Assembly (NCBI GenBank): GCA_030141605.1
Contig: JAQGDQ010000081.1
Location: forward strand, 316,001 to 380,000
DNA from: Tubiluchus corallicola
Lineage: Eukaryota > Priapulida > Priapulimorpha > Priapulimorphida > Tubiluchidae
DNA: 64,000 nt
Reading direction: 5' to 3'
In this document: positions 35,557-48,130 of the stretch, piece by piece
How positions within the stretch are numbered: the first letter of the stretch is position 1
Layout: the number at the start of each line of letters is the position of its first letter
Translations under genes and position numbers: made by a program
Notes under the pieces: model-generated
The model's input: only the letters and a program-made list of their open reading frames with translations
What the model was told of the DNA's origin: nothing
The model's database searches: none

Positions 35557-36945
35557 CATTATCTGTGTATCAGTAGAGTTGACCAAAATAAGTGACTACT
35601 AGTAAGTAACACAGTGAAACGTAACAAACAGTTTACATAGTTATGTAGCAACCAAAGTTGACAGTCAGAGTATTTTGCAATTTTTCAAGTAACCTGAATT
35701 AACTGAACGTTATCTTCATAATAAGTTTCAGTCTGTTCTTTAGAAATTTTCGGTTTTTGACGCGTCAGAAAAATTGTCAACTAGTTGTATTTATTTTTTG
35801 TGTCAGAGTAGTCAGAGTACTACTTTGGGGATCAGGTTAAGCAGTAACGAAGTTTAGAGATCTTGCGTACATTTTTGTGTACACGTTGTCATTTGCCAAT
35901 TACATACTAAATTTTTAAGTTGAATAATTAAAGCACTTAACCACGGCAGACCTGACATTTAAAATGCTTTGTACTGAAGCCAAATATAATTTCTTTATAA
36001 AAGGTTATTTGCTAAGACGTTTTTTCAAAAATTCATAATACCAGCGGTAAAATACCTGTTTCTTAAGTTGTTTGATTGACTTTGAAAATACAATTGTAGA
36101 TTTGCAAATCTTCAATATCACCAAACTCTAAATGAACATAGAGAGAGGCATTTGCTTTTTGCCATGCTTCAGTGTACTCATTCTCTTTTACTTTTAATTG
36201 CATGAATGTGTATTACGTGCACAGGTGTATATGCATATTTGCGTGCACGCGTATATTCATGCACTGATACACATGTATTACAAAACCCACCCATGTACAC
36301 ATATATACGCACAATGTATTATCAAAATTTAAATACTCGAGTTGAAACCTTGAACATACCTATTTATATAGTATGTCTATACTTAACGTTTGTAAGTATC
36401 TCGTTTTGATATTAAGTTAAGTTAGATTGTGTTACTGTTTTGTATTTATGTCAGTTATTATTGATTTGTTGTGCTATTGTTGACCTACTATCCCGTGGTC
36501 AATAAAACTAACTAACTAACTAACTATTGATAGTTTTCTTTGGAGATATCTTTTGAATGACTGCACAAAAGTATTGTGAACTTGCATTACGCTGAGCTAA
36601 TCGTCTCATTACAAGAGATGAAAAATCGTAAAGTTTTTTCCTTTTGGGCAAAAAAGGATAAAGAAACGAAACAAGTTTTCAAAGCTCCGACGCCCTATTG
36701 AAAGCCATCAGAAATAAACAAACGACACCTTAAATACCAAAAGTTTCCACCAAACTTGCGAAGAAACTGGCTAATTGTTTACTTTTGTTTATTCTTGTGC
36801 AGCGTCCAAGAAGACACAAACTTTCAAAGTTTATTTAAAGAACAAACATTTTTTTCTCTTATAAAGGAAGAAAAATTCCTGAGAAACGAGGCGAAAATGT
36901 TTCACACAGAAAGGAGACGAAGTTAACAAATACTATGCGAATAAA
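35557..36945. other. AT-rich spacer
   Basis: Alternating purine-pyrimidine sequence (GTGCACGCGTATAT region, about 36216-36310) has Z-DNA potential. No gene is supported. Confidence 0.5.
36495..36524 (+). mobile_element. possible retroelement 3' end with (CTAA)n tail
   Basis: GTGGTCAATAAAACTAACTA continues as a (CTAA)n run to 36524. An AATAAA signal fused to a short tetranucleotide tail is typical of some non-LTR retrotransposon 3' ends. I see no coding remnant upstream, so this is weak. Confidence 0.3.
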
Positions 36946-37085
36946 ATGAATGAATGAATGAATGAACGATGGAGTGAATGAACGAACGAATGAGTGATTG
37001 AGTGAATGAGTGATGAGTACAATGAATTAATGGAAGAATGAACGAATGAATGAGTGAGCGAATGAATGAATGACTGAATAAATGT
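36946..37085. repeat. degenerate GAAT/GAGT tetranucleotide tract
   Basis: About 140 bp of GAAT units with GAAC, GAGT and GATT variants, more ordered at the left. Confidence 0.93.
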
Positions 37086-37682
37086 GAGTCGACGGATCAA
37101 CCAACAAATCAGTACCTAAACTGACTTACCATTCCACTGCCATACGTCAATCACCAATCGGAGAATCCGTTCATTACTCGGTTAGTTGGTGGGTTTTATA
37201 TCCTTACGACCCTCTAAGTTGCCGGCTAGCTAAGAATGAGGGGCCACGGTCCATAGTGTAGTTTTGATAAGCTTTTCTTGTTTTTCAAACTGTACTGTAT
37301 GTGCATGCAGGAATGGAAAAATTTAATAATGCCACTGTTATCCGTTCCAGACAGGCACTAAGAACTATCCATGTGCGAGACACAAGTAGCACTTTTTTCG
37401 ATACTATCTCTTTTTTTTTCTTAATTTCATCTTCAGTCCTCTCTTTTTCTAATGTCCACCGACATGTGTGCTCTTTGCTCTTTAACACACATTAAATCAT
37501 TTGATTTAATCAATTTTTGGAAGCTTTTTCTTGATTTCGCCGACTTCATAACATTGCAGATCGTATCCTCTCACATTTTACACGAAGGAGGCCCCAAGTG
37601 AACTCTTCTTTGAAATGACATTTGTAATTTTCGCAAGTAATAACAGATTTAGTTTAATTTCGTGTGCCTTTTTCACTTCTTC
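37086..37682. other. AT-rich spacer
   Basis: Nothing is supported; a T-rich tract near 37405-37425 produces short hydrophobic frames. Confidence 0.55.
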
Positions 37683-37904
37683 TGGTATCACATCTGTGTT
37701 AGTTCACCATGGTGACGTATTCAAAGTACAAATAGATGTAACTATGGTGATCATGTAAGACAAGGAACAGTTTTGTAAAACTAAACTGCTTCTTCTAGTG
37801 TAACAGGTATGTTCGTCATGGTGACTTCTACGATGTAAAGTGTAATGAGAAGTAACTATGGTGATTATTTTCATTAGGAATAGTCTTGAAGATCAAACTG
37901 CCTC
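37683..37904. repeat. diverged tandem duplication, 109-bp period
   Basis: CATGGTGAC occurs at 37708 and 37817, GTAACTATGGTGATCAT and GTAACTATGGTGATTAT follow in each unit, and both end with AGGAACAGT/AGGAATAGT and an AAACTGC-C/T-TC phrase. The duplicated unit is about 109 bp and clearly diverged. Confidence 0.75.
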
Positions 37905-38815
37905 CGTAAAGAAGGGCGTTCTCCATAGTGGCCTTTCCGTACTAAATTGTAAATAAGAGGAAAAGTGGATGCCCTTTTGATATAAACACGGCGAGTTTTT
38001 GAAATGTTGGTACTCAAAAGGCCACTTAAAAATAACGATTTCAATAGTGTAAATAGTATAATAGTAATGTACATTATTAGTTGTATTTAAATTTTGAGAT
38101 GAGCTCCCAACATTCCCTTAATCCTCTGCGCTAAGCCTTTTTAGGGCTTCCCAACGGAACCGAGGTGGTATGCATAATTCTGATGCTAGCTTCTGTATCT
38201 TCCAATGATCATTTTTAGAAAACCAACAAAGACCATTTTTACACAAAGTTTGTTGATATAGCCATTACTTGAACTTCAAGGTATTTGAACTGCGCTGCTT
38301 AGGTAGAGCCAGGTACTGAGCTGCATAAACAGCACCACAGCCCACTGTTAGATGACAATCATGACAGATTTCATATCCTTCAAGGATTTCTATCTTAAGC
38401 AAGACGTCAATTATGTCTGGACTTCTCAGTTCTGGTCAGCGTAAACTCGGTTGAAACTGACGTAGTAACTTCAGAAGTTGCTAGTGGAATATTTGCCTAC
38501 CAGCCAATCAGCGTGGAAAACACAACATATCTGACTTTGTACAAACAAGTTAGGCAGCCAGGCTCATAAAAGTCAATATGTGCATAGCGATAATCACTCA
38601 CACTTATACCTGTTTCTGTGATCAAGTCCACATTGTTGACTTTCTTTTCGCGCTCGACCCAAAGAGCTTGTGAATACGGGAATAAAATGAAAAAAATAAA
38701 CCCGAAGTTCTTTATGCTTAGATGCTAGTTCTATGTAGTATAAGGTAACCGTTTGCACATAGCAATTTAATGAGATTATGGTGTTAGGCGTGTAAAATAG
38801 GAAGGAAACGAGGAA

Positions 38816-38818
<3 letters not shown>
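37905..38818. other. AT-rich spacer
   Basis: No gene is supported. Confidence 0.55.
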
Positions 38819-38902
<84 letters not shown>

Positions 38903-38948
38903 GAGAGGGAGAGAGAGAGGCTGGAGGCAGGGAGGGAGGGAGGGAGTT

Positions 38949-39041
<93 letters not shown>
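38819..39041. repeat. double (GA)n microsatellite around a GGGA core
   Basis: Two long pure GA runs flank about 50 bp of imperfect GGGAGAGG, GGAGGCAGG and (GGGA)n. The 177-codon serine/leucine frame on the minus strand is an artefact of the repeat. Confidence 0.97.
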
Positions 39042-39044
<3 letters not shown>

Positions 39045-39257
39045 AATAATCGGCTAATAAAGGCTATTAAACCAACAGCAATCGAACATATAATACGGTC
39101 GTTCATTTTAGAGGCCAAGTCATCCATTACATTTCAAGCATTTGTAGTCAAATAGTCAACCAATTAAATAATTCTTGTAACTGTTAGTGTACAGTAATTT
39201 AATCATATTGTTGTGATTGATGCATGTAATTGATCAATTTTCAAAACTTATTCATGA

Positions 39258-39658
39258 AAAAAAATATTCGCAACTTTAAGAAAGTCCTGTAAACGGAGAA
39301 AAGGAACTGGAAGACAGTGTTGCTTGGAGAAAGAGAGCACTTGTGATCGTGCTTATCACGCCTCTCTTTTTCAATCCGCGGAGAATCTGGCCGTGTTTAC
39401 ATCAATCGTTACAAGAGTATTCACAGATAATTACTATTTGCTTAGTAGTGTGTTTGCAGGGTTAGCATCAATGGAAACATGGAGAAGAGGCGATGATTGG
39501 GATTATCTAAGCAAAGAGGAAAACACTATCACCACTTACATCAGCTCAGCTATTACGTTTGGCAAGGCTCAGAAAATGCTTAACCCTAACCGGATAATTG
39601 TTAACCCGCCTTGCCTAACAATGTCTCTGGTTTCTGCATCTGTGGTTCAGCGGTAGCA
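39258..39658 (+). other. longest non-repetitive open frame, unknown
   Basis: The frame is open from 39258 to a TAG at 39656-39658, about 132 codons, and is not made of a simple repeat. The reading has a protein-like mix of residues (ETWRRGDDWDYLSKEE, then an ITTYISSAITFGK stretch), but no ATG lies near the left end; the first ATG is internal (MET at about 39471). I know no family it fits. In DNA of this composition, and with this many frames, about one such open stretch would be expected by chance. Its 3' end overlaps an A-box-like TGGTTCAGCGGTAGC (39642-39656). Confidence 0.2.
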
Positions 39659-41576
39659 CATGCCACAGTGATAAATGAGTGTCACACCTTTGCGTGATTA
39701 GACTGTAGATTATGACGGTAGTCAGGAGTAGCCGTGGCTAGTGGGGCTGCACTGATAGGAATTTCTATAATCACAGCCTTAATGGCATTTAATCAACATT
39801 GCTATTGCTTGGTAACAGTATCTCTCTCACAATGGGGAAGCATAAGGATAAACATCACCAGGTAAAGGAACCCTATTCTTAGGATTACTTAGAAGGATTG
39901 ATGTACAAAGGACTGTAAGTCATTTGACCAATGGTCCTTTCTTCATACCCCATTTTGAACTAGAAAGGCAGTTATTAAGTCTTCTAAAATGCATCACATT
40001 GAAGTTGCAAAATTAGTGTCATGAACATATTACAGATGAAACTGTGTTAACGGACGTACCGTTGTCGATTTTATTTGCCCCTAAGGTGTGACACAATATC
40101 AGTTTACCGTGCGCAGATTTACGAGAAAACATCTTAATTAAATAAATCAATATTGTGACATTAATCTTATTACTTTAAAAAAATACATACATCAAAATCA
40201 ACACACGCCATGAAGCATTAATTGAGGCTGGTGTTGCCAGAACGGATGAGAAGGGAAGGACTAGTTTAATTATCAGTAAAACTGATTTAATTAAAGAATT
40301 TTTGCGCTGAAAGTCCGAGGGCTACTCATTGTGAAAACACGCTGCAACCCACGTTTCTGTAACTGTCGTAGTTTTGCCTGATTTCTGAACATTTTCCGCG
40401 CCCTGGACGCGTTGCACGTGAGTTCTCTTTCTGGATCCTCATCGGGCCAATCACGGTTGACAATGATTAATCGTGTAAGTATAACTCAACCCTATACCTG
40501 CGGCAAATTTCATGATTTCATCTTTTTTATACCCTGCAATAAAATCATGCCAGACAATGGCTGCCTTTGTGAATGGCATCCCTGGGCTGTAGGCCTAGCT
40601 TGTAGGACAGGTGGGGATGAGCAGAGCTGCACATAGTACTTTAATACTTTAATCCCCCCGCCCTAATACATTATGCATGCACATATGCTATCGGCGCAAC
40701 AATTTGCTACCCCTTTGTGCTACCTCTTTTTGTGCCTGTGGGGGAGAATGGCAGTCTGTTTACCTATCATCGTTTTGCGTTTTATACACACGTGATTACA
40801 GGAGTTATAAGGTATTATTTGTCGAATATGGTGTTTGCTTTGCGGATTAGTTAACCGTGGATTTCGGTTAGCGGCGTCTGGTGGTAAAATTCGTCCATTG
40901 TTAGCGCGGTTTTTCTTACTGCCGCTCAAAGCAGAGAGTTATTATGGTCGTCTAACCCCAGTAGAAAAAGCGACGAATTCCGTTAATCTTAACCTCACAT
41001 TAAAGCAGTGTTTACCTGTAAGAGTTGTGCATTCTTTTTAGCAGATCGCGCCACATGTTTTTTATTTTCCTCCACTAAAATGCAAGTTTAAGGAGCGCCC
41101 CAGTTGTTTTGGTAACCCAATTTGTTATTCTGTTGTTTTGGTTTCTTGTAAATACCGATTTGCTGCCAGTTTTAAGACTATTTCGTTGTTTTCTGTCTAT
41201 TTCCTTGAGTGGAGAGCCCAGTATTTTTCACTGTTCAATGATTTTTTTTATTCACTAGTATTATGCATGGACATAAATTTTGTAGCGGTTCGGGAGATTA
41301 CGACGATAGAAAAGATGCGGTTAAATGGCGCAGTGACCGATGCACGGCAACAGACATGATTGTTTGCGCACTGTTTATATTTACTCAGAGGAGTAATAGT
41401 AAACAAGCGGAAGAGTTTCGTAAACAAATCAGATAACACGGCAGCTGTGGTCTTGCTGTTCACAACAGGAAGAAGCCAGACAGTGAGGAATGATTGATAT
41501 TCTTTCTCCCGAAGCCAGATTTTTGGACGTTGGAGTTCGTCACTGTTGTGACGCGAATGAGGGCAACAGAAGAAGG
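39659..41576. other. spacer with a small GC-richer segment
   Basis: No gene is supported. Around 40395-40460 there is a locally GC-richer stretch with CACGTG (40415-40420) and CCAATCA (40448-40454), weakly promoter-like but without a TATA box or initiator. Frames near 40412-41041 lack domains. Confidence 0.45.
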
Positions 41577-41963
<387 letters not shown>

Positions 41964-41991
41964 AGTGGAAACGGGCATATCAATTGAGCAT
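41964..41991 (+). repeat. GA-tract-linked conserved motif, copy 2
   Basis: Contains CGGGCATATCAATTGAGCAT just right of the GA tract. It matches 10039-10066 at 26 of 28 positions and sits in the same position and orientation relative to the GA run. Confidence 0.75.
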
Positions 41992-42654
41992 TGAAGTGTA
42001 AGATTTGTGAGATTTGCTAGGATTTTGGCGTACTTGCGTTTTGCTGAAAGTGAAACCACGCACATGCGCTATAGTGGAAAACTTCAGCTGCTTGTCTGCT
42101 CACCGACAGGTGTAACCGATCGGATTTTGTTACTGGAGAGTCTGAACTGAATGAGCGCTAATATTTATATAACTGTTGACCACTTGAAAGAAGCCCTACT
42201 CTAATGAGTTTTGCTGAAATTGATCTGTGTTGTGGTATGTTGAATAAACACGTGAGCCGTGTGCCATAGACCTAGGTTTTCTTTGCACATGCATTCATAT
42301 ACATGAAGCTCGTTAGACTTGCTATATCCGAGAGGTATTAAAATAAACATCGCCTCGATTTAACCTCGTGTTAAGTAAACTCTTACTGTTTTTGGCATGG
42401 CGGCTTTTGGAAGAACTAGAGGCGGCATCTGTCGGCAATATGGTTGAAACTTACAAAAAAGTTCACTCGAAGTTTTAAAGTGGCTTTAAAGGAAATGCTC
42501 ATTTAATGGGATACTTTTGAGTGACTACACAAATTAAAATGATGCAAAACGTGTGTAACTGTAATAGTTTACATACATATGTACCTTGTATGTACCATGT
42601 ATAAGGTGTTAGGCATGTAATGACGGGTAACCTTATTAGCTTTACAGACCTTTT
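41992..42654. other. AT-rich spacer
   Basis: Nothing is supported; a YY1-like ATGGCGGC occurs near 42398. Confidence 0.5.
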
Positions 42655-42777
42655 TATTCTGCTGCGACTGCTGCGTCGCTGTTGCTACTTCTGCGTCGCT
42701 GTTGCTACTTCTGCTGTTGTGTTGCTATTGTTGTTGTTGCTGCTGCAGTTACTACTGCTACTGCTGCTGTTACTACA
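42655..42777. repeat. CTG/TTG trinucleotide tract with exact 20-bp duplication
   Basis: CTGCGTCGCTGTTGCTACTT occurs twice in exact tandem (42671-42690 and 42691-42710) inside a degenerate CTG/GTT/ACT triplet tract. Confidence 0.92.
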
Positions 42778-44984
42778 CTGTCAATGAAAGAAATTTTTCT
42801 AAGGCAGCAGTTTGATCTGCAGAATGGTTAAGGAAACGCTTCCACATACAATATATATAGCTAATACTTGCTTTTGTTGAACGAGATATCCAGACTGCCT
42901 GTGAGAGAAATATTAGCGTTTCAGAGAAGGGAAATTGGACTACAGGTTGACAGATTCACTTAATGATTGGGACATTGATCTTCCTGCAAACGTCTTCAGT
43001 TGTATGTAATTTTACCAGGATATCAAACCATTAATTGTGAGAGAATAAATTAAAAGCTGTTCTGATCATGCAAATTTTAAAATCAGTCCACATTTCCATT
43101 GAAGTTAAATTTAAAAAAACTCCACTGTAATAGTAACGCGAGTAGATGTGTATTTTATGTATTAATATTGAAAAACAAAAAAACTAATGGGATGTCATTG
43201 AACAATAAAAAAAATTGTCAGTGTTATGGATAATAGCTGGAATATAGCTTTTGAGTTGATTAAAACTTTGAAAAGTGTAATGACATTCTGACATATGCCC
43301 TAGTGAATATGGAAATTTACGGGGCAAAAAGATTGCAAACGAATGACAGTTTACAGAATGATTGTTTCGTTCGAACTAATTGAATGAAACGTAACTGATT
43401 GCAGACGGGTTCCCTTGTAGGAATCGTCCCGTTTTTCCTGTTTAGCCAATTTTACTATCAATATTTACGGGATTCAAGATGTCTGCTGGCAGGGAGATGT
43501 CACTAGCTGCGCGAATGTTTTGGCTCGAGGGCAGAAAAAACAAATTTTGTTTACAAATACGCAGTAGCATGCGGTTTCTGTCGCAATGTGTGCAGAAGAA
43601 CAAGAACGTGTTGATCCAAACAGCAAAGCTATGACAAGTTTACAGCTTTACGTTTTGACAAGTTAGATTTTGCTGCAAATGTATAAATTTCGTAATATTA
43701 AACAGAAACGTCGGTCATTCTTTTTGTAATTGTTAAGCACGTTGGCTTCCGAAGTGAGGACTGAAAAATGTGTTCACAAACTTAACTGCTGGAAAAAGTG
43801 GTTCCTGGTAGTTTGAAAAAAGATGAGACTTGTGATGACCTATATATGTATATAATTAATTAAATCTAAAAATTCTAAGAAAAAGCTAAGCACAGTACGT
43901 CATTTTTGAAAGGCTGCTTAAAAACGTCTGTTTGAAATGTACAAATTTTCTTTATTTTTTTAATTTAATTTTTGTTCGTATTTATGTGTGATTTGTATTG
44001 AGTTCTTTTTGTATTGAATTGTATTTAGTAGTGTAACTTGTGGTTTACAGTGTAAATTGTATTTTGCAACTTGTCTTTTACATCTATCAGTTTAAAGTCT
44101 GTCTTCAATGTCTTGTGTTTTATTTAATTTAACTTTATTGCAAATGAAGAACTTGTAAACAAATGTGTTATAGTTAAGTTGTACTGATGTAAAATTTTAA
44201 TTGAATAAATGAAATAGATAAACGTCTGCGTTCTAGCAAGCAAGCAAGCATTCTCTACAGCGGATAAAAGCCATTCGTCTGCACTCTGCACTTGCAGTTA
44301 ATGTACATGTGTTCCCGAATTGTTAAATTGAAAAATTGTCTTAAAGGAAGACAGGATGATTTTTCATACACTACCCAATTTTCGAATCCGATAAAAATTA
44401 TACATTTTAACACAATTAATACTGCAAAACCGTTCCTAGTAATTAAACTATAAATTAAAAACTTAACTAACGGCGAGCCCAACTATTGATGACATCACTA
44501 ATTAACGTTATTTTCAACAGCAAAAATATTCCATTAACGTGTTGCGCGTATTTGCGAAAGCGATAATTGAAGTGCAACAGTAAGAATTTCAGTGTGTTGT
44601 ACTAAAACTAGGCAAGTTTTATGATAAAAATTCAAATTTCAAATTTACCGCTGTGCTCACGCATGAGCTGTCGAATTTATGTAGTTCGACACAAGCTAAC
44701 ACATCTGAACTGAGAGGTGCAGCGCCTGTTTTCTGTGCAATGCGTTTCCGAAATGCAGGCGCTAATGCATGGTCTAACTATCGAATGGCGAAATGCGTGT
44801 AACAACAAATAACTAGTGGCGCGAACGCGAAATTGTCTTTGTAATAATTCTTTCACGTAAATCATTTTTGGAAAAATAGTACGTTTTCTTTCAATATTTT
44901 AAAGCGTAAATTGTTTTGACCTACAGTTTAAGATTGGGTCCGGTTTTGCTTTAAATAAATTTAACTCGCTTCTACTAGCAACTT
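42778..44984. other. AT-rich spacer
   Basis: No gene is supported. T-rich sequence at 43930-44220 with several ATTGTATTT-type units ends in AATAAATGAAATAGATAAA and may be an old retroelement 3' region. A (CAAG)n run lies at 44236-44250. Confidence 0.45.
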
Positions 44985-45155
44985 GGTTGTTGCTGCAGTT
45001 GATGTTGCTGTTGTTCTTACTGATTACTGTTGTAGTTGCTGTTATTGTTGTTGCTGCTGGTGGTTCTATTGTTGTTGCCGTTGCCGTTGCCGCTGCCGTT
45101 GTCGTTGTTGTTGTTCATTGTCGCTGTTAGTTGCAGTTGCTACTGCTGCTGCTCA
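44985..45155. repeat. GTT/GCT/GCC trinucleotide tract
   Basis: Degenerate triplet repeat; the cysteine-rich translation over it is an artefact. Confidence 0.9.
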
Positions 45156-45696
45156 TTTCCTTCTGTACCAAAATGCGCGACAATATGATCAAAATTGACG
45201 TTTAACTCCCTATTTGAAGAAAACTGCTAGCTGAACTTGTTTTTGTTATGGAAAGCAGTCTACGAATTTTCAACGGCGGAAACTGCTTATTGGCAAAATT
45301 TGATCCAAGATTCATGAATGCTTAGCAGCAAAGCAGACATATGTTCGGCTCGTAAAAATCTCCGCATGTTGATGCTATCTCGTTCCAACCAAATCTCAAT
45401 AATTCTTCTCTTCTTAAAATAAATATAATTCCCGGGTAAATGGAAGGAATTTGAATGAGTTATAGTTTGGGCGCTGGAAAGTGACACTTTGCTTTTATGA
45501 ACTTGGCTGTTTGCTCGAATATATTGCGGTTATGAGATATGGTAGAACGGATAAGTGTCTACTAGGAATAGACAAGATAAGGGCGCGAGAGAAATGAGAA
45601 AAACTATGTTTGAATGCTAAGTTTATGATTGCATTCTAATCTCGTCATTTTGAATTTCCTAGTGGAGTCCTGCAGTTATACAGATAGATAAGCTGA
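45156..45696. other. AT-rich spacer
   Basis: Nothing is supported. Confidence 0.55.
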
Positions 45697-46050
45697 AAAT
45701 GATGGCTAACGACAACCATGATAACGATGGCAGTAATGTGTGTGGAGCTTGTGATCGAGGTGCTGTTGGTGATAATGATGATGACTATAATGATAACGAC
45801 AATGACGACAATGACAAGGACAGTGATGATGATGGTGATGATGATAATGATGATGACTATAATGATGACGCTAATGACGACAGTGGCAAAGACAGTGATG
45901 ATGATGGTGATGGTGATGATGATTATTGATGTTAATGATGATCATGGTGATGATGATGATGATGTTGATGGTATGATGATGATTACCGATGTTAATGATG
46001 GTGATGGTAATGATGATGATGATGTTATTGTTGTTTATATTGTGATGATG
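45697..46050. repeat. GAT/AAT/GAC trinucleotide array
   Basis: About 350 bp of imperfect GAT-rich triplets with longer-range duplication (GACAGTGATGATGATGGTGA occurs twice, at about 45818 and 45890). Aspartate- and methionine-rich frames are artefacts. Confidence 0.95.
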
Positions 46051-46137
46051 AAGTTGATAATGTTAGGAGTAGATTAAATTTAACTGGTCTTGGTGGAGTT
46101 GACGTTGTTAGTAGTAATGAAGAAGAAAGGATCAAAA

Positions 46138-46159
46138 GCAGTAGTAGTAGTAGTAGCGA

Positions 46160-46223
<64 letters not shown>
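46138..46223. repeat. (AGT)n(AGC)n(AGT)n array
   Basis: AGT units flank two AGC runs, nearly symmetrical, each AGC run following a GCGACAGC unit. Confidence 0.97.
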
Positions 46224-46712
46224 TGCCAAACTGTTTGAGTAGTGAAAATCGCTCAGTTAATTTTCGGCAGTAACGATTTTTTTCGGTATACACCTTCCAC
46301 TGTACTTTTAGCTTCACTGGCTTCCTTTGTTTTAGCATCTTCTGTTGAATTGGTTACTCACATTCATAATGATTTAATGCTGACGTAAACCTATTTTTTA
46401 GACTACACGGACAAAATCAAGGCTGTCCAGATCTTAAAGTGTGTACGAAAAGCCACAAGTGCTAGATCCTCTCCATACTGTGAAATTTTAATGTTGCAAA
46501 AACACGTTCAACATCTATCAGGGGAGTTGTTTGAATTTTTGACGCCTCGTCAGTAAGCGATGCTCAAGAAGAACAGGGTAAAAACAGCCGCTGTTTAGAC
46601 AGCGCTGCGTCTTCCAGCTGCAATTCATTGCCAATTAAAAGCGGATGTAAAGCTTTCAAAATAAACACGAGTCGCTTTTTCGAACTCACACGCGCTGTGG
46701 TTAAAATTGCAG

Positions 46713-46728
46713 CCGATAGATGGCGGTG
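46713..46728 (+). promoter_or_regulatory. CTCF-like motif
   Basis: CCGATAGATGGCGGTG matches CCASYAGRKGGCRSYV at 14 of 16 positions. A nearby CACGTG E-box (46729-46734) adjoins it. Confidence 0.42.
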
Positions 46729-46844
46729 CACGTGAACCGTTCTCTAAAACAACTTCGAGTCCCAGTGTTTTAGTCTTGTGTGACTTTTTAGGCGGCTGTG
46801 AGTAGTTTTCTGTTTTTGCGACTGCAGCTATCAACGTCCAATTA

Positions 46845-46965
46845 TTTTTGTTGTTGTTTTTGCTGCTGTTGCTGGTGGTGGTGCTGGTGGCGGCGGTTGC
46901 TGCTATTGCTGTTATTTTCGTCATCGTCGTCGTCATCATCGTCGTCGTCATCATCGTCATTAATA
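46845..46965. repeat. TTG/CTG/GTC trinucleotide tract
   Basis: Imperfect TTG and CTG triplets followed by GTC/ATC triplets. Long S-, C- or D-rich frames are artefacts. Confidence 0.93.
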
Positions 46966-48000
46966 ACATTTATTATTAAATTTTGATCAGAAAAAATATT
47001 GACTAGTGTCCACTTGATGCTAGTGTTAACTATTGATTTAATATTTAATTGACATAACAATTACGAAGTGCAAATTTTTAATACAAAAAACCTAATTTCA
47101 AATTTATGTACAACGTATTGTTCCTGAGTTTTGAAATATGAGATTTTCCTCCTAATAACTTTCTTAATTCTTCTCTAATAGCCTGTCATTTGCAGCTGAT
47201 TTCATACAAACCATTAATGGATGCCGCTGTTGTGTGTAAGATTATGCGGGCGTCTTTGAGTGAAAGCATTAATTCTATAATGCTGTTGAACTTTCAACAA
47301 GATTTTCCCTTTAAAGTTCGATGTCTTATTCGCTACTATAATTGTCAATAAATTAGGCCTATTCTGCATTATGGTATTATGGGTAAATTTTCTCAGGTCC
47401 GGTTTAATAAAGAAGCCGTGTTTCCTCTTTGTCGGCAATGTACCAGTGATCACCATGTCATAGGGCTCCACATCTGTTGCTGTTTTACTCGATCCTCATT
47501 AAGCAGTTAGCACTCGCTCGGCCGATCTTGTTAACTGAAATCTGATCTCCTCTTGGACCTACTAATGTCAGTTCCTGATGTGACTGATGTCATTGTCACC
47601 GCGTATGTTTGTAATTCGACATTGCTTACTTGCTTTTCTTGTATGTCATACATGATTGATGTTTGGACACTACCAGAGTGGTGGGACATTGTCTTTGCAT
47701 GCTCTTGACCTTGTTTTATGCAGTCTGTTGAATGGTATTTTGAAATCACGAAAGTCTCAGATGATGGTATTGATGGTTCACCTCATTTGTACGTTTCATC
47801 CGTTACCATGTCGTCCACACGTACCCCGTTTCCTAAACTGGAATAAAGGAAAGATTTGTAAATTTTTATCTACGCCCTTTTCCCATACGATAGACAAGTG
47901 TTCATAAAATGCATAACGTGCTGCAATATGCATGTTAGCAAGCGAAACCTCAGAAGATTAGTAGATTAGAAATAGAAATAGAAGGTTAAAAATGTCTATC

Positions 48001-48130
48001 TCCTTCTGTTCCCCTTCTCTCATTCCTCTCTCTGTCTCTTTCTCTCCTTCTTTCTCTTTCTGTGTGTGTGTGTGTGTGTGCGCGTGTGTGTGCGCGCGTG
48101 CGTGCGTGCGTCTGTCTCTCTCTTTCTCTT
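48001..48130. repeat. CT-rich tract with (GT)n/(GC)n core
   Basis: Pyrimidine-rich CTCT sequence surrounds a (TG)n run followed by CGCG/GTGTG/CGTGCGTG units (48062-48110). Strictly alternating purine-pyrimidine with GC steps gives strong Z-DNA potential, and the flanks are homopyrimidine. Confidence 0.95.

Larger units (their letters stand above)
46224..48000. other. spacer
   Basis: Apart from the CTCF-like motif at 46713 and the triplet tract at 46845, no gene is supported. Frames at 47214-47907 lack domains. Confidence 0.5.

Noticed and set aside
39578-39596. Telomere-like TTAACCCTAACC
   Set aside because: Less than two units of TTAGGG; a chance match.
39641-39675. A-box-like TGGTTCAGCGGTAGCACATG
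   Set aside because: No B box follows within tRNA distance.
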